Of a stretch of DNA of 64,000 nucleotides, positions 50,341 through 60,240 are shown piece by piece (position 1 is the stretch's first letter; every line of letters starts with the position of its first letter). Location: positions 248,001 through 312,000 of the forward strand of contig JADJTE010000001.1 of assembly GCA_016711295.1 (NCBI GenBank), given 5' to 3'. This DNA comes from Sphingobacteriales bacterium. Lineage in GTDB: Bacteria; Bacteroidota; Bacteroidia; Chitinophagales; UBA2359. Position numbers and translations under genes: made by a program. The notes beneath the pieces were generated by a model that had not been told where the DNA came from, did no database searches, and saw only the letters and a list, made by a program, of their open reading frames with translations.

Positions 50341-52845
50341 CTAATAGCGCACTACGCTTATTCCGATAATGCTGGCTTGTGGTAGATATTGGTTAAAATC
50401 ATGTACGGTTACATTGCCGTCTAAGGTCAGGTCGCCGCTTAGGTAGGTGTTGATTTGGGCAATTTGGGTAGTATATAAGTTATAGTCTTCTACGGTAATG
50501 ATGCCATTGGCGTTGAAGTCGCCAGGGCGCAGCGCATATACATCGCCGTTGCCTACAAAATAGGTTTGATTATTGCCCATCGCCGCATTTTGCGCTGTAA
50601 CATCATAGGCATTAGAAGCGGTATTGGGCAAGGAGACGGGCGTTTGGCTTATAACAGCTAAGTGATTGCGGTGGCGCACTACAATATAATAAGTACCTGC
50701 TGCTACGCCACTGAACTGTGCCCCGCTTGCGCCGTTGGCGGCGGTCAGTGTGCCGTCTTGGTGCAGGAGGACAGCAGTTTGTGCTGTTATTTGTTCAATA
50801 TTAGCGACAGGTCGCAATTCTACCAATATCCAATCGACTGCGTCAGCGGGTGGGTTAGCAATAGTTTCGTTGCCTTGATAATACCAAGGCGCAGTATTGT
50901 AGGGTTGTGCTGTGGGCAATAAGTTGGCACTTAGGTTATTGCGCATTAGCCCGCTGGTGGCTTGGTAAGCTCCGCCCAAAATGAGTCGGCAATGTACGGC
51001 AGTAGGGCAGGCACTGACTGTGATATCGTGTGTTTCGGACACCGTGCAACTGCCCACCGATACGGTATATGTTACGGGATATTCGCCTTGTTCCAAGCCC
51101 GTAGCATCGAACCATCCGCTATTGTTTACATAGTCGCCGCCCGACCACGTGCCGCCCGCATAGCCCGTCACATAGGCATCGAGAGCTATTTGGTCGGTGC
51201 AGGTGATTGGCGTTGCGGGGCTTGCCCATTCGGGGTTGGGTGCAGAGGTGCTTGCCGTATCTATGACCGAGAAGGCACTTGTTTTGTCAAAATCACATTG
51301 GCTTTGTACGCGCCATTCGTATGCGGTGCAAGGTGTTAGGCTACTTATTGTAATAGAGTCTGTTGTCGTGGCAGGAGCATTTTGCCAGTTGCTATCGCCC
51401 AAAGCGCGGTATTGTACGTAGTATTGCTGGGCATTGTTGGTGCCTTGCCAAGCGAGGCGCAGCGTTTGGTCGGTGCGCATTATGTCGTGTGGGTTAGCTG
51501 GTGTTTGGGCGCAATAACCCGTAGGCACTAAGTCAAAATCGTAGGTGGCCAAAACTCCGTTGGTGAGTGTGAGGGTGGTGGTGTCGGGGTCGTAGCCTGC
51601 TGCCGTAGCTACTACTTGGTAGGTATTGGCAATGGCGGTACCTGTGGCATAGAACCCGCCGAAATCGCTGCGGTCATAGCCTGCTTCTATGCCCATAATT
51701 TGTATTTGAGCATTGGCGATGGGTGCGTTGTTTAAGGCGTTGCGCACTGTACCTTCGAGCCAACAAGCCGATGTATAGGTAGGTAGCAATACGAACAAGC
51801 CATTTTGTCGGTCGGTAGCCAACAATTTGCCCGATGCAAAATAGGGATATACACCCCAACATCCATTAAACCCGCCACCTGACAGCAGCGGCGCGGTGTC
51901 GTAATTGCCTGTTTCGATAATATTGTAAGGATACGTAATATCGGCTGTCGTAATGCCTGCCGTATAGTAGGAACTGACCAAAAAATTGCCTCGCACATAA
52001 TCGTTATGCGCCACGGCAAGCGAGTCGCTCACAGGTTTGGTGCGATAGCGGTCTACTTCTTTGATGTCGTAGATGTCTGACACATCGTAGGCTACAACAG
52101 GTGCGGCGTTTTTTTCGTCGGTAATGAATAGGTAGTGGCTATCGTCGGACAACCAAGCCGTATGGGTAAAAGCATAGGGAGTGGTTTGAGTAGCCAATAC
52201 GCTGGGGCTTAGTTTATTGCTTACATTGACCACCGCAAAGCGTCCTGCATAGATTTCACAAGTCCACATCGTATCGTTGCGCACATAGCCGTCGTGGACG
52301 TATGCTGCACTGTATTTGCCCATATAAGTGGGGCTGATAGGATTGGCGGCTATATCGATAAAAAAAGTGGCATTGCCTTGTTGGGTCGATTTAGCCCCGA
52401 ACAAATAGCCGATGCCTTCGCTATCATCGATATATAAAGTATGCGCAGAGTAGTAGCCTATGCCTAAATCGGTATAGGAAGTGCTGATGCTATCGGGTAG
52501 GTACGCGAGGTCTATCACTAACAATCCGCCGCTTGCAGTAGATTCAGTAGTTATATAGGCATAATGTGACCAGGTATGTATATCGCGCCAAGTATTGTTA
52601 GGTCCTGCTACAAAATGGCGTTCGACGGGGCTTGTCGGGTTACTCACATCAACTATTGATAAGCCCGTTTGCGTACCTACTAAGGCGTATTCGTTGCCAT
52701 TCGTATCGGTATAGCCCCAAATATCATTACTGCTTTGCGTATAACTCAATTGGCTACCCAAATTAACATTTTGCTGTGCCGATAAGTTAATACATACAGA
52801 TATAGAAATCAATATATAATATTTCAATAAATAAATGTGCTTCAT
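50341..52845 (-). CDS. Choice-of-anchor B family secreted protein with dockerin-like C-terminus
   Basis: This 834-residue protein is intact. It has a signal peptide ending NLSAQ. Residues about 25-370 are a beta-propeller-like region with repeated LVIDL / VVNVS / VVAYDVSD strands (LVIVD-type repeats). A carboxypeptidase-regulatory-like domain follows (CWLEGTVRNALNNAPIANAQ), then a fibronectin type III domain (PANPHDIMRTDQTLRLAW). The C-terminus has two EF-hand-like loops, GDFNANGIITVEDYNLY and GDLTLDGNVTVHDFNQY, then IIGISVVRY, a dockerin-like module. No canonical T9SS type A domain is visible. Role unknown; the family is common on Bacteroidota surfaces. Confidence 0.85.
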   Translation of the reverse strand: MKHIYLLKYYILISISVCINLSAQQNVNLGSQLSYTQSSNDIWGYTDTNGNEYALVGTQTGLSIVDVSNPTSPVERHFVAGPNNTWRDIHTWSHYAYITTESTASGGLLVIDLAYLPDSISTSYTDLGIGYYSAHTLYIDDSEGIGYLFGAKSTQQGNATFFIDIAANPISPTYMGKYSAAYVHDGYVRNDTMWTCEIYAGRFAVVNVSNKLSPSVLATQTTPYAFTHTAWLSDDSHYLFITDEKNAAPVVAYDVSDIYDIKEVDRYRTKPVSDSLAVAHNDYVRGNFLVSSYYTAGITTADITYPYNIIETGNYDTAPLLSGGGFNGCWGVYPYFASGKLLATDRQNGLFVLLPTYTSACWLEGTVRNALNNAPIANAQIQIMGIEAGYDRSDFGGFYATGTAIANTYQVVATAAGYDPDTTTLTLTNGVLATYDFDLVPTGYCAQTPANPHDIMRTDQTLRLAWQGTNNAQQYYVQYRALGDSNWQNAPATTTDSITISSLTPCTAYEWRVQSQCDFDKTSAFSVIDTASTSAPNPEWASPATPITCTDQIALDAYVTGYAGGTWSGGDYVNNSGWFDATGLEQGEYPVTYTVSVGSCTVSETHDITVSACPTAVHCRLILGGAYQATSGLMRNNLSANLLPTAQPYNTAPWYYQGNETIANPPADAVDWILVELRPVANIEQITAQTAVLLHQDGTLTAANGASGAQFSGVAAGTYYIVVRHRNHLAVISQTPVSLPNTASNAYDVTAQNAAMGNNQTYFVGNGDVYALRPGDFNANGIITVEDYNLYTTQIAQINTYLSGDLTLDGNVTVHDFNQYLPQASIIGISVVRY

Positions 52846-53134
52846 ATCTTAGGGGTGTGGCTTAGATGTTTGTTTGCTTATACGCCAATACTTGCCTAAA
52901 TGTTTCAGCTTTTTTTGGCGTATATTGTAATTTTTACACATCTAATTTTTACTGTTTATTACCTGAAAAAGAAATCTTTTGAGGGATAAAAATTTTAGCA
53001 ACAATTTTTGTTGGTATCGAGCAATTCGGAATGCTGATTTTAGATTTCGGTAATCAATTAGCTCATGGTAGTACATTTTTAGGGCTACCCTATCTAAATC
53101 TATAAGCTATGGCACAATATCTAATAAATTTGGC

Positions 53135-53142
53135 TACCTTTG
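53135..53142 (+). promoter_or_regulatory. Bacteroidota-type -7 promoter box
   Basis: TACCTTTG fits TAnnTTTG and lies 145 bp before the ricT start. The rest of the 441-bp divergent spacer (52846-53286) is AT-rich and shows nothing else. Confidence 0.4.
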
Positions 53143-53286
53143 CAAAGCCATATACTCATACAATTTTTATTGTTAGCAACAAATCATATTTTATTTTAAA
53201 ATACTCAATATTTGTTAGTTAGAAAAAACAGAGATGGGAAAGGCTTAATCTTTTTTCTGGACAAAATAGCACATTACTATATATTC

Positions 53287-54423
53287 ATGTCTTGTTCTTC
53301 TTGTGGTATCAAAAATGCCGATGGCAACAAAGTAAGCGGTTGTGGCAGCAATAACGGCTGCGCGACAGGCGGTTGCAATAGGTTTAACGTACATAATTGG
53401 CTGTCTGACATACCTTTTACCTCTCTAAGCAATAGTTTTAAGGTGGTAGAGGTGAGTTTTAAAAATGGCAGCCGAAAGGCTTTTTTTCTCAATACTAACA
53501 ATATGGATTGTCATACGGGCGATTCGGTAGTAGTAGAAGCTGCTTCGGGCGGCTATGACGTGGGACGCATTAGTTTGAGCGGCGAATTAGTGCGCTTGCA
53601 AATGAAAAAACGCCGCATACGCGAAGATGCCGAACTGCCCCGCCTACTGCGCATCGCCAACGAAAAAGACATGGAACGTTGGGATTGGGCAAAAGAACAG
53701 GAATACCCCACTATGTTGATGGCAAGGGTTATTGCCCGCGACCTAAAATTGGAAATGAAAATTGGCGATGTCGAATATCAGGGCGACGGACGCAAAGCTA
53801 CGTTTTATTATACCGCCGACGACCGCGTAGACTTCCGCGAGCTAATCAGAGTGTTTGCCAACGAATTTAAGGTCAAAATAGAAATGCGCCAAATAGGAGC
53901 GCGACAGGAAGCAGGGCGCATAGGTGGCATTGGGGCTTGCGGGCGCGAGTTGTGCTGTTCTACTTGGCTCACCGATTTTAAATCGGTATCGACCGTAGCA
54001 GCGCGATACCAAAATTTAGCCATCAACCAAGTCAAATTGTCGGGGCAGTGCGGCAGGCTCAAATGTTGCCTCAATTACGAATTGGATACCTACTTAGATG
54101 CACTGCGCGACTTTCCGCCTTCGGAAGTACAGCTCGAAACCGAAATGGGCAATGCTCGTTTGGTCAAAATAGATATTTTTAGGCGTATGTTATGGTATTC
54201 GATACCCAAAACCGATGCCTCTTTTGTGCCAATGACCCTCGAATCTGTTCTCGAAATCATCAACCTAAATAAACAGGGCATCAAACCCCCCAAACTCACC
54301 GACGAAACCCGAGACGACCGCCGTACCCGAAAACTGCCAAGCATCGCTTTCTCGGACGGTGTAGGCGAAACCAAACTCGAAGAACTCGACCGAAGAAACA
54401 AGCACAAACGCAAACGTACTTAG
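53287..54423 (+). CDS. ricT: PSP1/RicT family regulatory iron-sulfur protein
   Basis: This protein has 378 residues from MSCSSCGIKNADGNKVSGCG; a longer in-frame start upstream lacks family similarity. The PSP1 domain spans residues about 60-300 and includes GIGACGRELCCSTWL and SGQCGRLKCCLNYEL, whose cysteines bind Fe-S clusters in the B. subtilis RicT homologue. An N-terminal Cys/Gly-rich segment precedes it. In Bacillus, RicT works with RicA and RicF on RNase Y targeting; in Bacteroidota it commonly sits beside gldH, as here. The gldH gene follows 61 bp downstream. Confidence 0.88.
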   Translation: MSCSSCGIKNADGNKVSGCGSNNGCATGGCNRFNVHNWLSDIPFTSLSNSFKVVEVSFKNGSRKAFFLNTNNMDCHTGDSVVVEAASGGYDVGRISLSGELVRLQMKKRRIREDAELPRLLRIANEKDMERWDWAKEQEYPTMLMARVIARDLKLEMKIGDVEYQGDGRKATFYYTADDRVDFRELIRVFANEFKVKIEMRQIGARQEAGRIGGIGACGRELCCSTWLTDFKSVSTVAARYQNLAINQVKLSGQCGRLKCCLNYELDTYLDALRDFPPSEVQLETEMGNARLVKIDIFRRMLWYSIPKTDASFVPMTLESVLEIINLNKQGIKPPKLTDETRDDRRTRKLPSIAFSDGVGETKLEELDRRNKHKRKRT

Positions 54424-54484
54424 AAACCCAACACCACTTATTGCTCACTACTTGCGACCACTATACCGTATTGCCTGCTTTGTA

Positions 54485-54997
54485 ATGGACTATCAACCCA
54501 ACCTTCTCAACCCAACCCTACCCCCACGCGCTTGGCTGTACTATGCTTGGGCACTATGCGCATTGCTATGCGTCATAGGCTGCGATTCGCGGCGCGTATA
54601 TGACACGTTTAGCGACGTAGGCAACGCACAAGGCTGGACCTATGAACAAACAATGCCCTTTGCCACCGATATTGCCGACACCGCTACACGCTACAATATC
54701 TATGTCAATGTGCGCCACACCGATAATTTTCCGTACAGCAATTTGTGGGTCAAGCTATATACTACTTTTCCGTCGGGCAAGCGTGCCGAGAACCGCGTCA
54801 ATCTGCCCCTTGCCGATAAAAGCGGCAAATGGTTTGGCGAGGGTAGCGGCGATGTGATTACCGCCCAAGTACCGATACAAGAAGCCGCCCAAATGCCCGA
54901 AAAAGGCGTGTACCGATTTGAAATAGCGCAAGACATGCGCCAAAACCCACTGACCGACGTGTTAGCAGTAGGTATCCGCATTGAGCGTACTGAATAA
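54485..54997 (+). CDS. gldH: Gliding motility lipoprotein GldH
   Basis: This 170-residue lipoprotein has a leader ending LLCVIGC (lipidated Cys near residue 33). The mature part contains RYNIYVNVRHTDNFPYSNLWV, LPLADKSGKWFGEGSGD and GVYRFEIAQDMR, characteristic of GldH. It is an outer-membrane-associated component needed for gliding and T9SS-linked surface functions in Flavobacterium. The start at MDYQPNLLN is chosen as the nearest to the leader. It lies downstream of ricT, the conserved arrangement. Confidence 0.88.
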   Translation: MDYQPNLLNPTLPPRAWLYYAWALCALLCVIGCDSRRVYDTFSDVGNAQGWTYEQTMPFATDIADTATRYNIYVNVRHTDNFPYSNLWVKLYTTFPSGKRAENRVNLPLADKSGKWFGEGSGDVITAQVPIQEAAQMPEKGVYRFEIAQDMRQNPLTDVLAVGIRIERTE

Positions 54998-55040
54998 CTA
55001 CTTTTGTCAATTATCCCATTAATGCCCTCGCCCTCCTCTG

Positions 55041-55565
55041 ATGTCACGCACAAAACGCGCCATGAACCAGTCTCCGTTTTGCATTAATTACCTGCCGATT
55101 GCCTTCTTGGGCTTGGCTTTGGCAATGGCTTGCTCGTCGTCGCCGCCGACTGCCCTACTGCCCGCTACTACCGAACAGCCCCGCTCGCTGCGCCAATATT
55201 TAGACACCATCACGCAGCCCATCAGCCCCGAATTGGCAATGCTCATCGCCGAAACTTTTGTCGTACAGCAAGGCTATACCGACCAAACCATTGATTGGCA
55301 CAAACAACCCATACAGTTCGAAAAAGGCGAATACGCATCAGATACGAGCAAAATCATACAATTGCGCCGCAATACGCTATCGCCCCAAGCCATCGGGGTG
55401 CGCGAATATGGCGACAAAGGCGGCAAATGGCTCGTGGGCTTCAAGCCTATTAATGGTGATAATAATATTGTACGCGCCGTAACGATGGACTCTTTGGTCA
55501 AAATACTCGTGATGCAAGCCCAAAACGTGCGTGAAGATTGGGTATTAGGCAAAGTAATAGAATAA
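55041..55565 (+). CDS. Putative lipoprotein of unknown function
   Basis: This 174-residue protein has a lipoprotein leader (INYLPIAFLGLALAMAC, Cys near residue 31); the true start may be MNQSPFCIN at 55062. The mature part has a Pro/Thr-rich linker and then a compact domain (LAMLIAETFVVQQGYTDQT, IGVREYGDKGGKWLVGF). I do not recognise the family. It lies 43 bp after gldH and 27 bp before a thiolase gene, so it may be part of the gldH operon. Confidence 0.7.
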   Translation: MSRTKRAMNQSPFCINYLPIAFLGLALAMACSSSPPTALLPATTEQPRSLRQYLDTITQPISPELAMLIAETFVVQQGYTDQTIDWHKQPIQFEKGEYASDTSKIIQLRRNTLSPQAIGVREYGDKGGKWLVGFKPINGDNNIVRAVTMDSLVKILVMQAQNVREDWVLGKVIE

Positions 55566-55592
55566 AACAAACCTATCTACCAACAAGCAACT

Positions 55593-56873
55593 ATGAAAAA
55601 AGTAGTTTTGATAGCGGGTTGCCGCATTCCTTTCCTCAAAGCAGGCTCTGACTACCAAGGATTGATGTCTTACGAATTGGGCAAAATGGCTATTAGCGGC
55701 TTGCTCCGTCAAACTGATTTACCGCCCGCTGCTGTCGAAGCCGTAGCGATGGGCACTGTCGTACACCAACTAAAAACGAGCAACGTAGCCCGCGAATCAG
55801 CTTTGGCAGCGGGTATTGCCTATACAGCACCTTGCCATACAGTAAGCATGGCTTGTATTTCGGCTAACCGCGCCATTGCCGATGCCGCCGACCAAATTGC
55901 CTTGGGGCACGCACGCATTGTCATAGCGGGCGGTACTGATTCGGTCTCGGACATACCTATTTCGTTTCCCGCTGCCATGCGCCGCAAACTATTTGATGCG
56001 CAAAAAATGTGCGGTGCTGCCGACTATATGCGCTTCGCCGCCCGATTGCGTCCCTCCGATTTTAAACCCGAAGTGCCCACCATCAGCGAATTTACGACCG
56101 GGCGCACAATGGGGCAAGATTGCGACCGCCTCGCCGACCGAATCGGGGTGAGCCGCCAAGAACAAGACCTATACGCCCTGCGCTCGCACCAATTAGCGGC
56201 TATGGCACAACGCGAAGGCTGGTTAGCCGCCGAAATATGTGCCGCCGAATTTGCCCCTCACTTTATGCCCGTTTTGCACGACAACGGCATACGTGGCGAT
56301 TCGAGTATCGAAAAAATAAACAATTTGCCGCCTGCATTCTCGCGCCCCAACGGAACAATTACCGCTGCTAACGCCTCGTTTTTGACCGACGGCGCGGCGG
56401 TGGTCTTGCTCATGGAAGAACAAACTGCCCTCGCACTTGGCTATAAACCACAAGCCTATATCCGACATTATACCTTTACCGCGCAAAACCCCGAAGACGA
56501 GCTATTGCTCGGACCCGCCTATGCTACTGCACGGCTCTTAGACCAAACCCAACTGAACCTAAGCGATATACAAGTACTCGAATTTCACGAAGCCTTTGCC
56601 GCACAAGTGTTAGCCAATATAAAATGCCTCGAATCTGACCAATTTGGACGCGAAAAACTGCAACGCAGCGGCAAAGTAGGTATAATAGATATGGACACCT
56701 TGAACCTTTGGGGTGGCTCCCTGTCAATCGGACACCCATTTGGCGCAACAGGCGCACGCCTATTGACAACTGCCGCCAACCGCCTGCGCCGCGAAAAAGC
56801 GCAATTTGCCCTCGTTGCCTCCTGCGCTGCGGGTGCCTTGGGGCATGCCATGCTCTTAGAAAATTATGGATAA
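55593..56873 (+). CDS. Acetyl-CoA C-acyltransferase (thiolase family)
   Basis: This 426-residue enzyme resembles the long FadI-type thiolases. The acyl-carrying Cys is in TVSMACISANRAI near residue 89; the active-site His residues are in LEFHEAFAAQ and SIGHPFGATGARL; the second Cys is in VASCAAGALGHAML. It cleaves 3-ketoacyl-CoA in beta-oxidation or works in reverse. No fadJ-like partner is adjacent. All catalytic positions appear present, although the usual CAGGG is CAAGA here. Confidence 0.9.
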   Translation: MKKVVLIAGCRIPFLKAGSDYQGLMSYELGKMAISGLLRQTDLPPAAVEAVAMGTVVHQLKTSNVARESALAAGIAYTAPCHTVSMACISANRAIADAADQIALGHARIVIAGGTDSVSDIPISFPAAMRRKLFDAQKMCGAADYMRFAARLRPSDFKPEVPTISEFTTGRTMGQDCDRLADRIGVSRQEQDLYALRSHQLAAMAQREGWLAAEICAAEFAPHFMPVLHDNGIRGDSSIEKINNLPPAFSRPNGTITAANASFLTDGAAVVLLMEEQTALALGYKPQAYIRHYTFTAQNPEDELLLGPAYATARLLDQTQLNLSDIQVLEFHEAFAAQVLANIKCLESDQFGREKLQRSGKVGIIDMDTLNLWGGSLSIGHPFGATGARLLTTAANRLRREKAQFALVASCAAGALGHAMLLENYG

Positions 56874-56918
56874 ATACACCACTTCCCTGTGTAGGGACTA
56901 TTTCTTTCCCCTTTGCCT

Positions 56919-57749
56919 ATGCCTCGTTTTTACTTACCTTTATCCCTTTTTATAGCCACAATATGGCTATGTCTTAGCCCTACCGCCTATGCAAGTAACG
57001 ACAAAAATGCGCTGGGCGCACGTGCAGGTGCTATGGGCGGCGCGTCGGTTACAGCAGTCGATGCGTTTTCGGTGTTTGCCAACCAAGCGGCTTTGGCACG
57101 GCTCAAATCCTTATCGATAGGCATCTATGCCGAAAATCGCTTTTTGGTGAGCGACCTCCAACTCTATGCCGCTGGTCTTGCCTTGCCTACGCGCCGTAGC
57201 GGAACGTTTGGCGTAGGTATGAGCTATTTTGGCAACAAATTATACAACGAAAAGCAAATTCGTTTGGGCTATGGGCGTAGATTATTTGAAAAATTAGATT
57301 TGGGAGTAGAACTCACCGCCTTGTCGGTGGGTATGGGCGAAATGGGCAGTACTACTGTTTTTACGTTTGGCGTGGGCATGTTATATTCTTTCAATCAACA
57401 ATTACAAGTAGGAGCGCATGTCTATAATCCGCTGCGCATATCGCTCACCGACCAAGCCGAAGACCGACTGCCTACGGTGTTCAAATTGGGAATTAGTTAC
57501 GCGCCGTCCGACAAAGCTACCTTGCTGGTCGAAACCGAAAAAAATTTAGACCGCACCGTTATGGTCAAAGCGGGTATTGAGTACCGCCCTATCGAGAAGC
57601 TATACTTGCGAGGCGGCATCTCTACGGCTCCTGCGCAGTATAGTTTTGGCTTAGGTTTGTTGTTGGGCAAATTTAAAATAGATGCAGGGGCAATGCTCCA
57701 CGAATCGTTGGGCTATACGCCAATGGTGTCGTTGGTATATGGCGACTAA
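56919..57749 (+). CDS. PorV/PorQ-like outer-membrane protein
   Basis: About 276 residues, with a signal peptide ending TAYAS. ALGARAGAMGGASVTAVDAFSVFANQAAL is the N-terminal plug-like segment found in FadL/PorV/PorQ-type barrels of Bacteroidota. The remainder alternates strands (FGVGMSYFGNKLYNEKQIRL, VKAGIEYRPIEKLYLRGGI) and ends MVSLVYGD. PorV shuttles T9SS substrates and PorQ aids attachment; which of these, if either, applies is not clear. It follows the thiolase gene in the same direction. Confidence 0.7.
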   Translation: MPRFYLPLSLFIATIWLCLSPTAYASNDKNALGARAGAMGGASVTAVDAFSVFANQAALARLKSLSIGIYAENRFLVSDLQLYAAGLALPTRRSGTFGVGMSYFGNKLYNEKQIRLGYGRRLFEKLDLGVELTALSVGMGEMGSTTVFTFGVGMLYSFNQQLQVGAHVYNPLRISLTDQAEDRLPTVFKLGISYAPSDKATLLVETEKNLDRTVMVKAGIEYRPIEKLYLRGGISTAPAQYSFGLGLLLGKFKIDAGAMLHESLGYTPMVSLVYGD

Positions 57750-57782
57750 GTTTCTATATACATAGCAGCCTGCTCAAAAATG

Positions 57783-58547
57783 CTAAACCCGCCCTGCTAC
57801 GCCCAAGCCAAAGAGTGCAAAATCGAAGCGCACAGGGTCGTTGGGGTCTATTTGGCGTAGGTTTTCGGTCAGTTCCAATACAGCTTTCCAGTCGGTTTGA
57901 GGTCGGTTGAGCAAGCCCAATGCACGAGACACTCGTTCGACGTGTACGTCTAAGGGTATCAATAGTTGGGCGGGTTTTATTTGCTGCCATAAGCCAAAAT
58001 CAACACCATTGCTATCGCGGCGCACCATCCAGCGCAAAAACATATTCAGCCGTTTGCAGGTCGAGCCGCGTTCGGGTGTAGCTACATGCTTGCGGGTGCG
58101 TTGGGGCGCATCGTTGAGCGAAAAAAATAGTTGGTGAAATCCTTTTAGTGCATCGCCCACATGAGGGCTTTCTGCTCTTAGATATTGTGCAAAGGCAGTT
58201 TCTAAGGAGGCATATTGGCGGTAGTACCAAGCAAAAAATGAGACGAAATAGAGGGTGTCCGTAGCATTAAATGTGCGGATCCCAAAGCGAGTCAAGGGGC
58301 GCAAATCGCTATCGGTATGCCCCAGCACAAAGTCGAGCGGTGCATTGTCCATCATCGTCAGCAGTTCGGTACATTTCTGAATGATGGTTTTGCGTTGCCC
58401 CCAAGCCAGCATAGCCGTCCAGAATGCAGCAATTTCGATGTCGGGCAATTTTGAAAACCGATGCGGTATTTGTATGGGGTCGTCGGCAATAAAATTGGGT
58501 TGGTTGTAGCGTTGGGCTTGTTCGGTTAAGAATTGGGCTAAATCCAT
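57783..58547 (-). CDS. TIGR02757 family protein
   Basis: This 254-residue protein matches the TIGR02757 (DUF2400) family throughout, including DIEIAAFWTAMLAWGQRKTI near residue 34, KRLNMFLRWMVRRDSNGVDFG and LIPLDVHVERVSRALGL. The function is unknown; the fold resembles helix-hairpin-helix DNA glycosylase-like proteins in its conserved VHVxR and late Asp region, but this is only a hint. It lies 41 bp downstream of gldE on the same strand, where gldD is often found in other genera. Confidence 0.85.
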   Translation of the reverse strand: MDLAQFLTEQAQRYNQPNFIADDPIQIPHRFSKLPDIEIAAFWTAMLAWGQRKTIIQKCTELLTMMDNAPLDFVLGHTDSDLRPLTRFGIRTFNATDTLYFVSFFAWYYRQYASLETAFAQYLRAESPHVGDALKGFHQLFFSLNDAPQRTRKHVATPERGSTCKRLNMFLRWMVRRDSNGVDFGLWQQIKPAQLLIPLDVHVERVSRALGLLNRPQTDWKAVLELTENLRQIDPNDPVRFDFALFGLGVAGRV

Positions 58548-58588
58548 GCGCGATACGCGATTCTAATAAAGGCAGGTAAGCATTGGTT

Positions 58589-59925
58589 TTATGCTGATGG
58601 AAGTAGGGTTATTTTTACCTCATCGATGCGATTGCTGTGGCGCGCAAGTACCGTAAAGCGAAATCGGTCGTAGGTAATAGTTTCTTTTTCGTCCGGAAAT
58701 TTACCTGCCAATTCGATGAGCAAACCTCCCAGCGACTCAGATTCGCCGCGTACAGTATCGAACAAATCGGGGGCTAACTGCATTGTTCGGCATATATCGC
58801 TTAGGGGGTCTTTCCGTTGAATATATATTGGTGTTCGCTCAAACGTTTAAATGTATTTTCGTCTATGTCATATTCGTCGCGTATATCGCCCACTATTTCT
58901 TCCAAGATATCTTCGAGGGTTATCAGACCTGATGTATTGCCAAATTCGTCGACAGCTATGGCTAAGTGGGTGCGGCTGCGCTGCATTTCGCGCAATAGGT
59001 CGTCCACTTTATTGTTTTGAGGCACAAAAAAAGGCGGTTTGATGAGGCTTTGCCACTCAAATTGTATATCTTCGGTTAAGGGGCGCAATAGTTCTTTGAT
59101 ATAAAGTATGCCTACGATATGGTCTAAATCTTCTTCATACACGGGTATCCGCGAGTAGCCCCAATTGATGATATTATGGCAGAGTGTTTTAAAATCGGTC
59201 TGTTTTTCGACGGCGTAGATGTCTATGCGGTTACACATAACTTGTTTGACGGACAAACTTTTAAATTTCGACACGGCTCTTGTTGGAGCGGGGCGTATGT
59301 CGTTGCTGGGCGAGTTATCGCCGCTATTGGGGTGGCTGGGGTCGTCAGCTATGGGTGGGTCGTGCTGAAAAACATCGGTATCAATAACCGCCGAGAGGGT
59401 GGGAGTTGTTTTGTAGCGGTTTTGCCACCACCGCGTAAAGGGCAGCCATAATGTATATGCTACCCACGACGGAAGCGACCAAAAGCGGCTCAATGCCATT
59501 GGGTAGCGTGTGGCGATGGGGCTGAGTATAAATTCGGCGATAAATACGCACAACCAAGTGCTGAGTGCCGACACTAAGGCAAGTAGGGGCAAATGAGCTA
59601 ACGCATTGTCAACATAGGCACAGAGTGCTATCAGCCAACACATAGCCGCTCCGGCGTACCATAGGTCGGCTGTCCAGCGTATGGCAAGCGAGAAGGGGTC
59701 GGCTTGTTGGAGCAATAGTTTGATGCGTCGGGTAGCTGATGTTCGGTCTAATTGGATTTGGTCGGTATCGGAGAGTGAAAATACAGCCGTGCGCGTACTG
59801 CGAAACAGGGCTACCAACAATACACATAAGGCGGCAGCCATACCCCAGGTCTGGGCAGGCAGCACGAATGTCGAACCCACTATGTCGGGGGTGGATAAAC
59901 TGTCGACTTGTGCCTGCAATAGCAT
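58589..59925 (-). CDS. gldE: Gliding motility-associated protein GldE (one frameshift)
   Basis: This HlyC/CorC-type membrane protein has about 445 residues. Hydrophobic segments occupy residues about 15-180. A pair of CBS domains follows (VKQVMCNRIDIYAVEKQTDF, YSRIPVYEEDLDHIVGILYI, FFVPQNNKVDDLLREMQRSR) and then a CorC_HlyC C-terminal domain. The frame breaks at about 58805 between FNGKTP and LSDICRTMQL. The start MLLQAQVDSLSTPDIVGS is chosen as the family-like N-terminus. GldE supports gliding in Flavobacterium. It lies downstream of ssb, the ssb-gldE order being conserved in Bacteroidota; gldD is not found next to it. Confidence 0.85.
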
Positions 59926-60240
59926 TATGGATAAAAAAGGCGACGGGTAGGGGTCGTCTGCTGAACTATTAACCACTATACAAAAGTTTAGGTGCAAAAA
60001 AGCGAACAGAACCACCTCAAAAAGCAAGCACAAAAATGCCGTTTTTGAGATAGCTCTGTCATTATGTGGGCTATCAATATAATTGATTTAAAATAGATGT
60101 TTATTAGAAAGGCGGCAGTATAAAAAGGCAAAATTAGCGCAAATTGCATTTGTTTGCAATATATAAATATTTGGTTCTTAAAATTTTATACATTTTTTAA
60201 TTACTAAACACTTTGCTAAAATGACTTCTTGCACCACAGT
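59926..60240. other. Spacer between ssb and gldE
   Basis: 315 bp, AT-rich. No hairpin, repeat copy or promoter box was clear. Confidence 0.5.
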
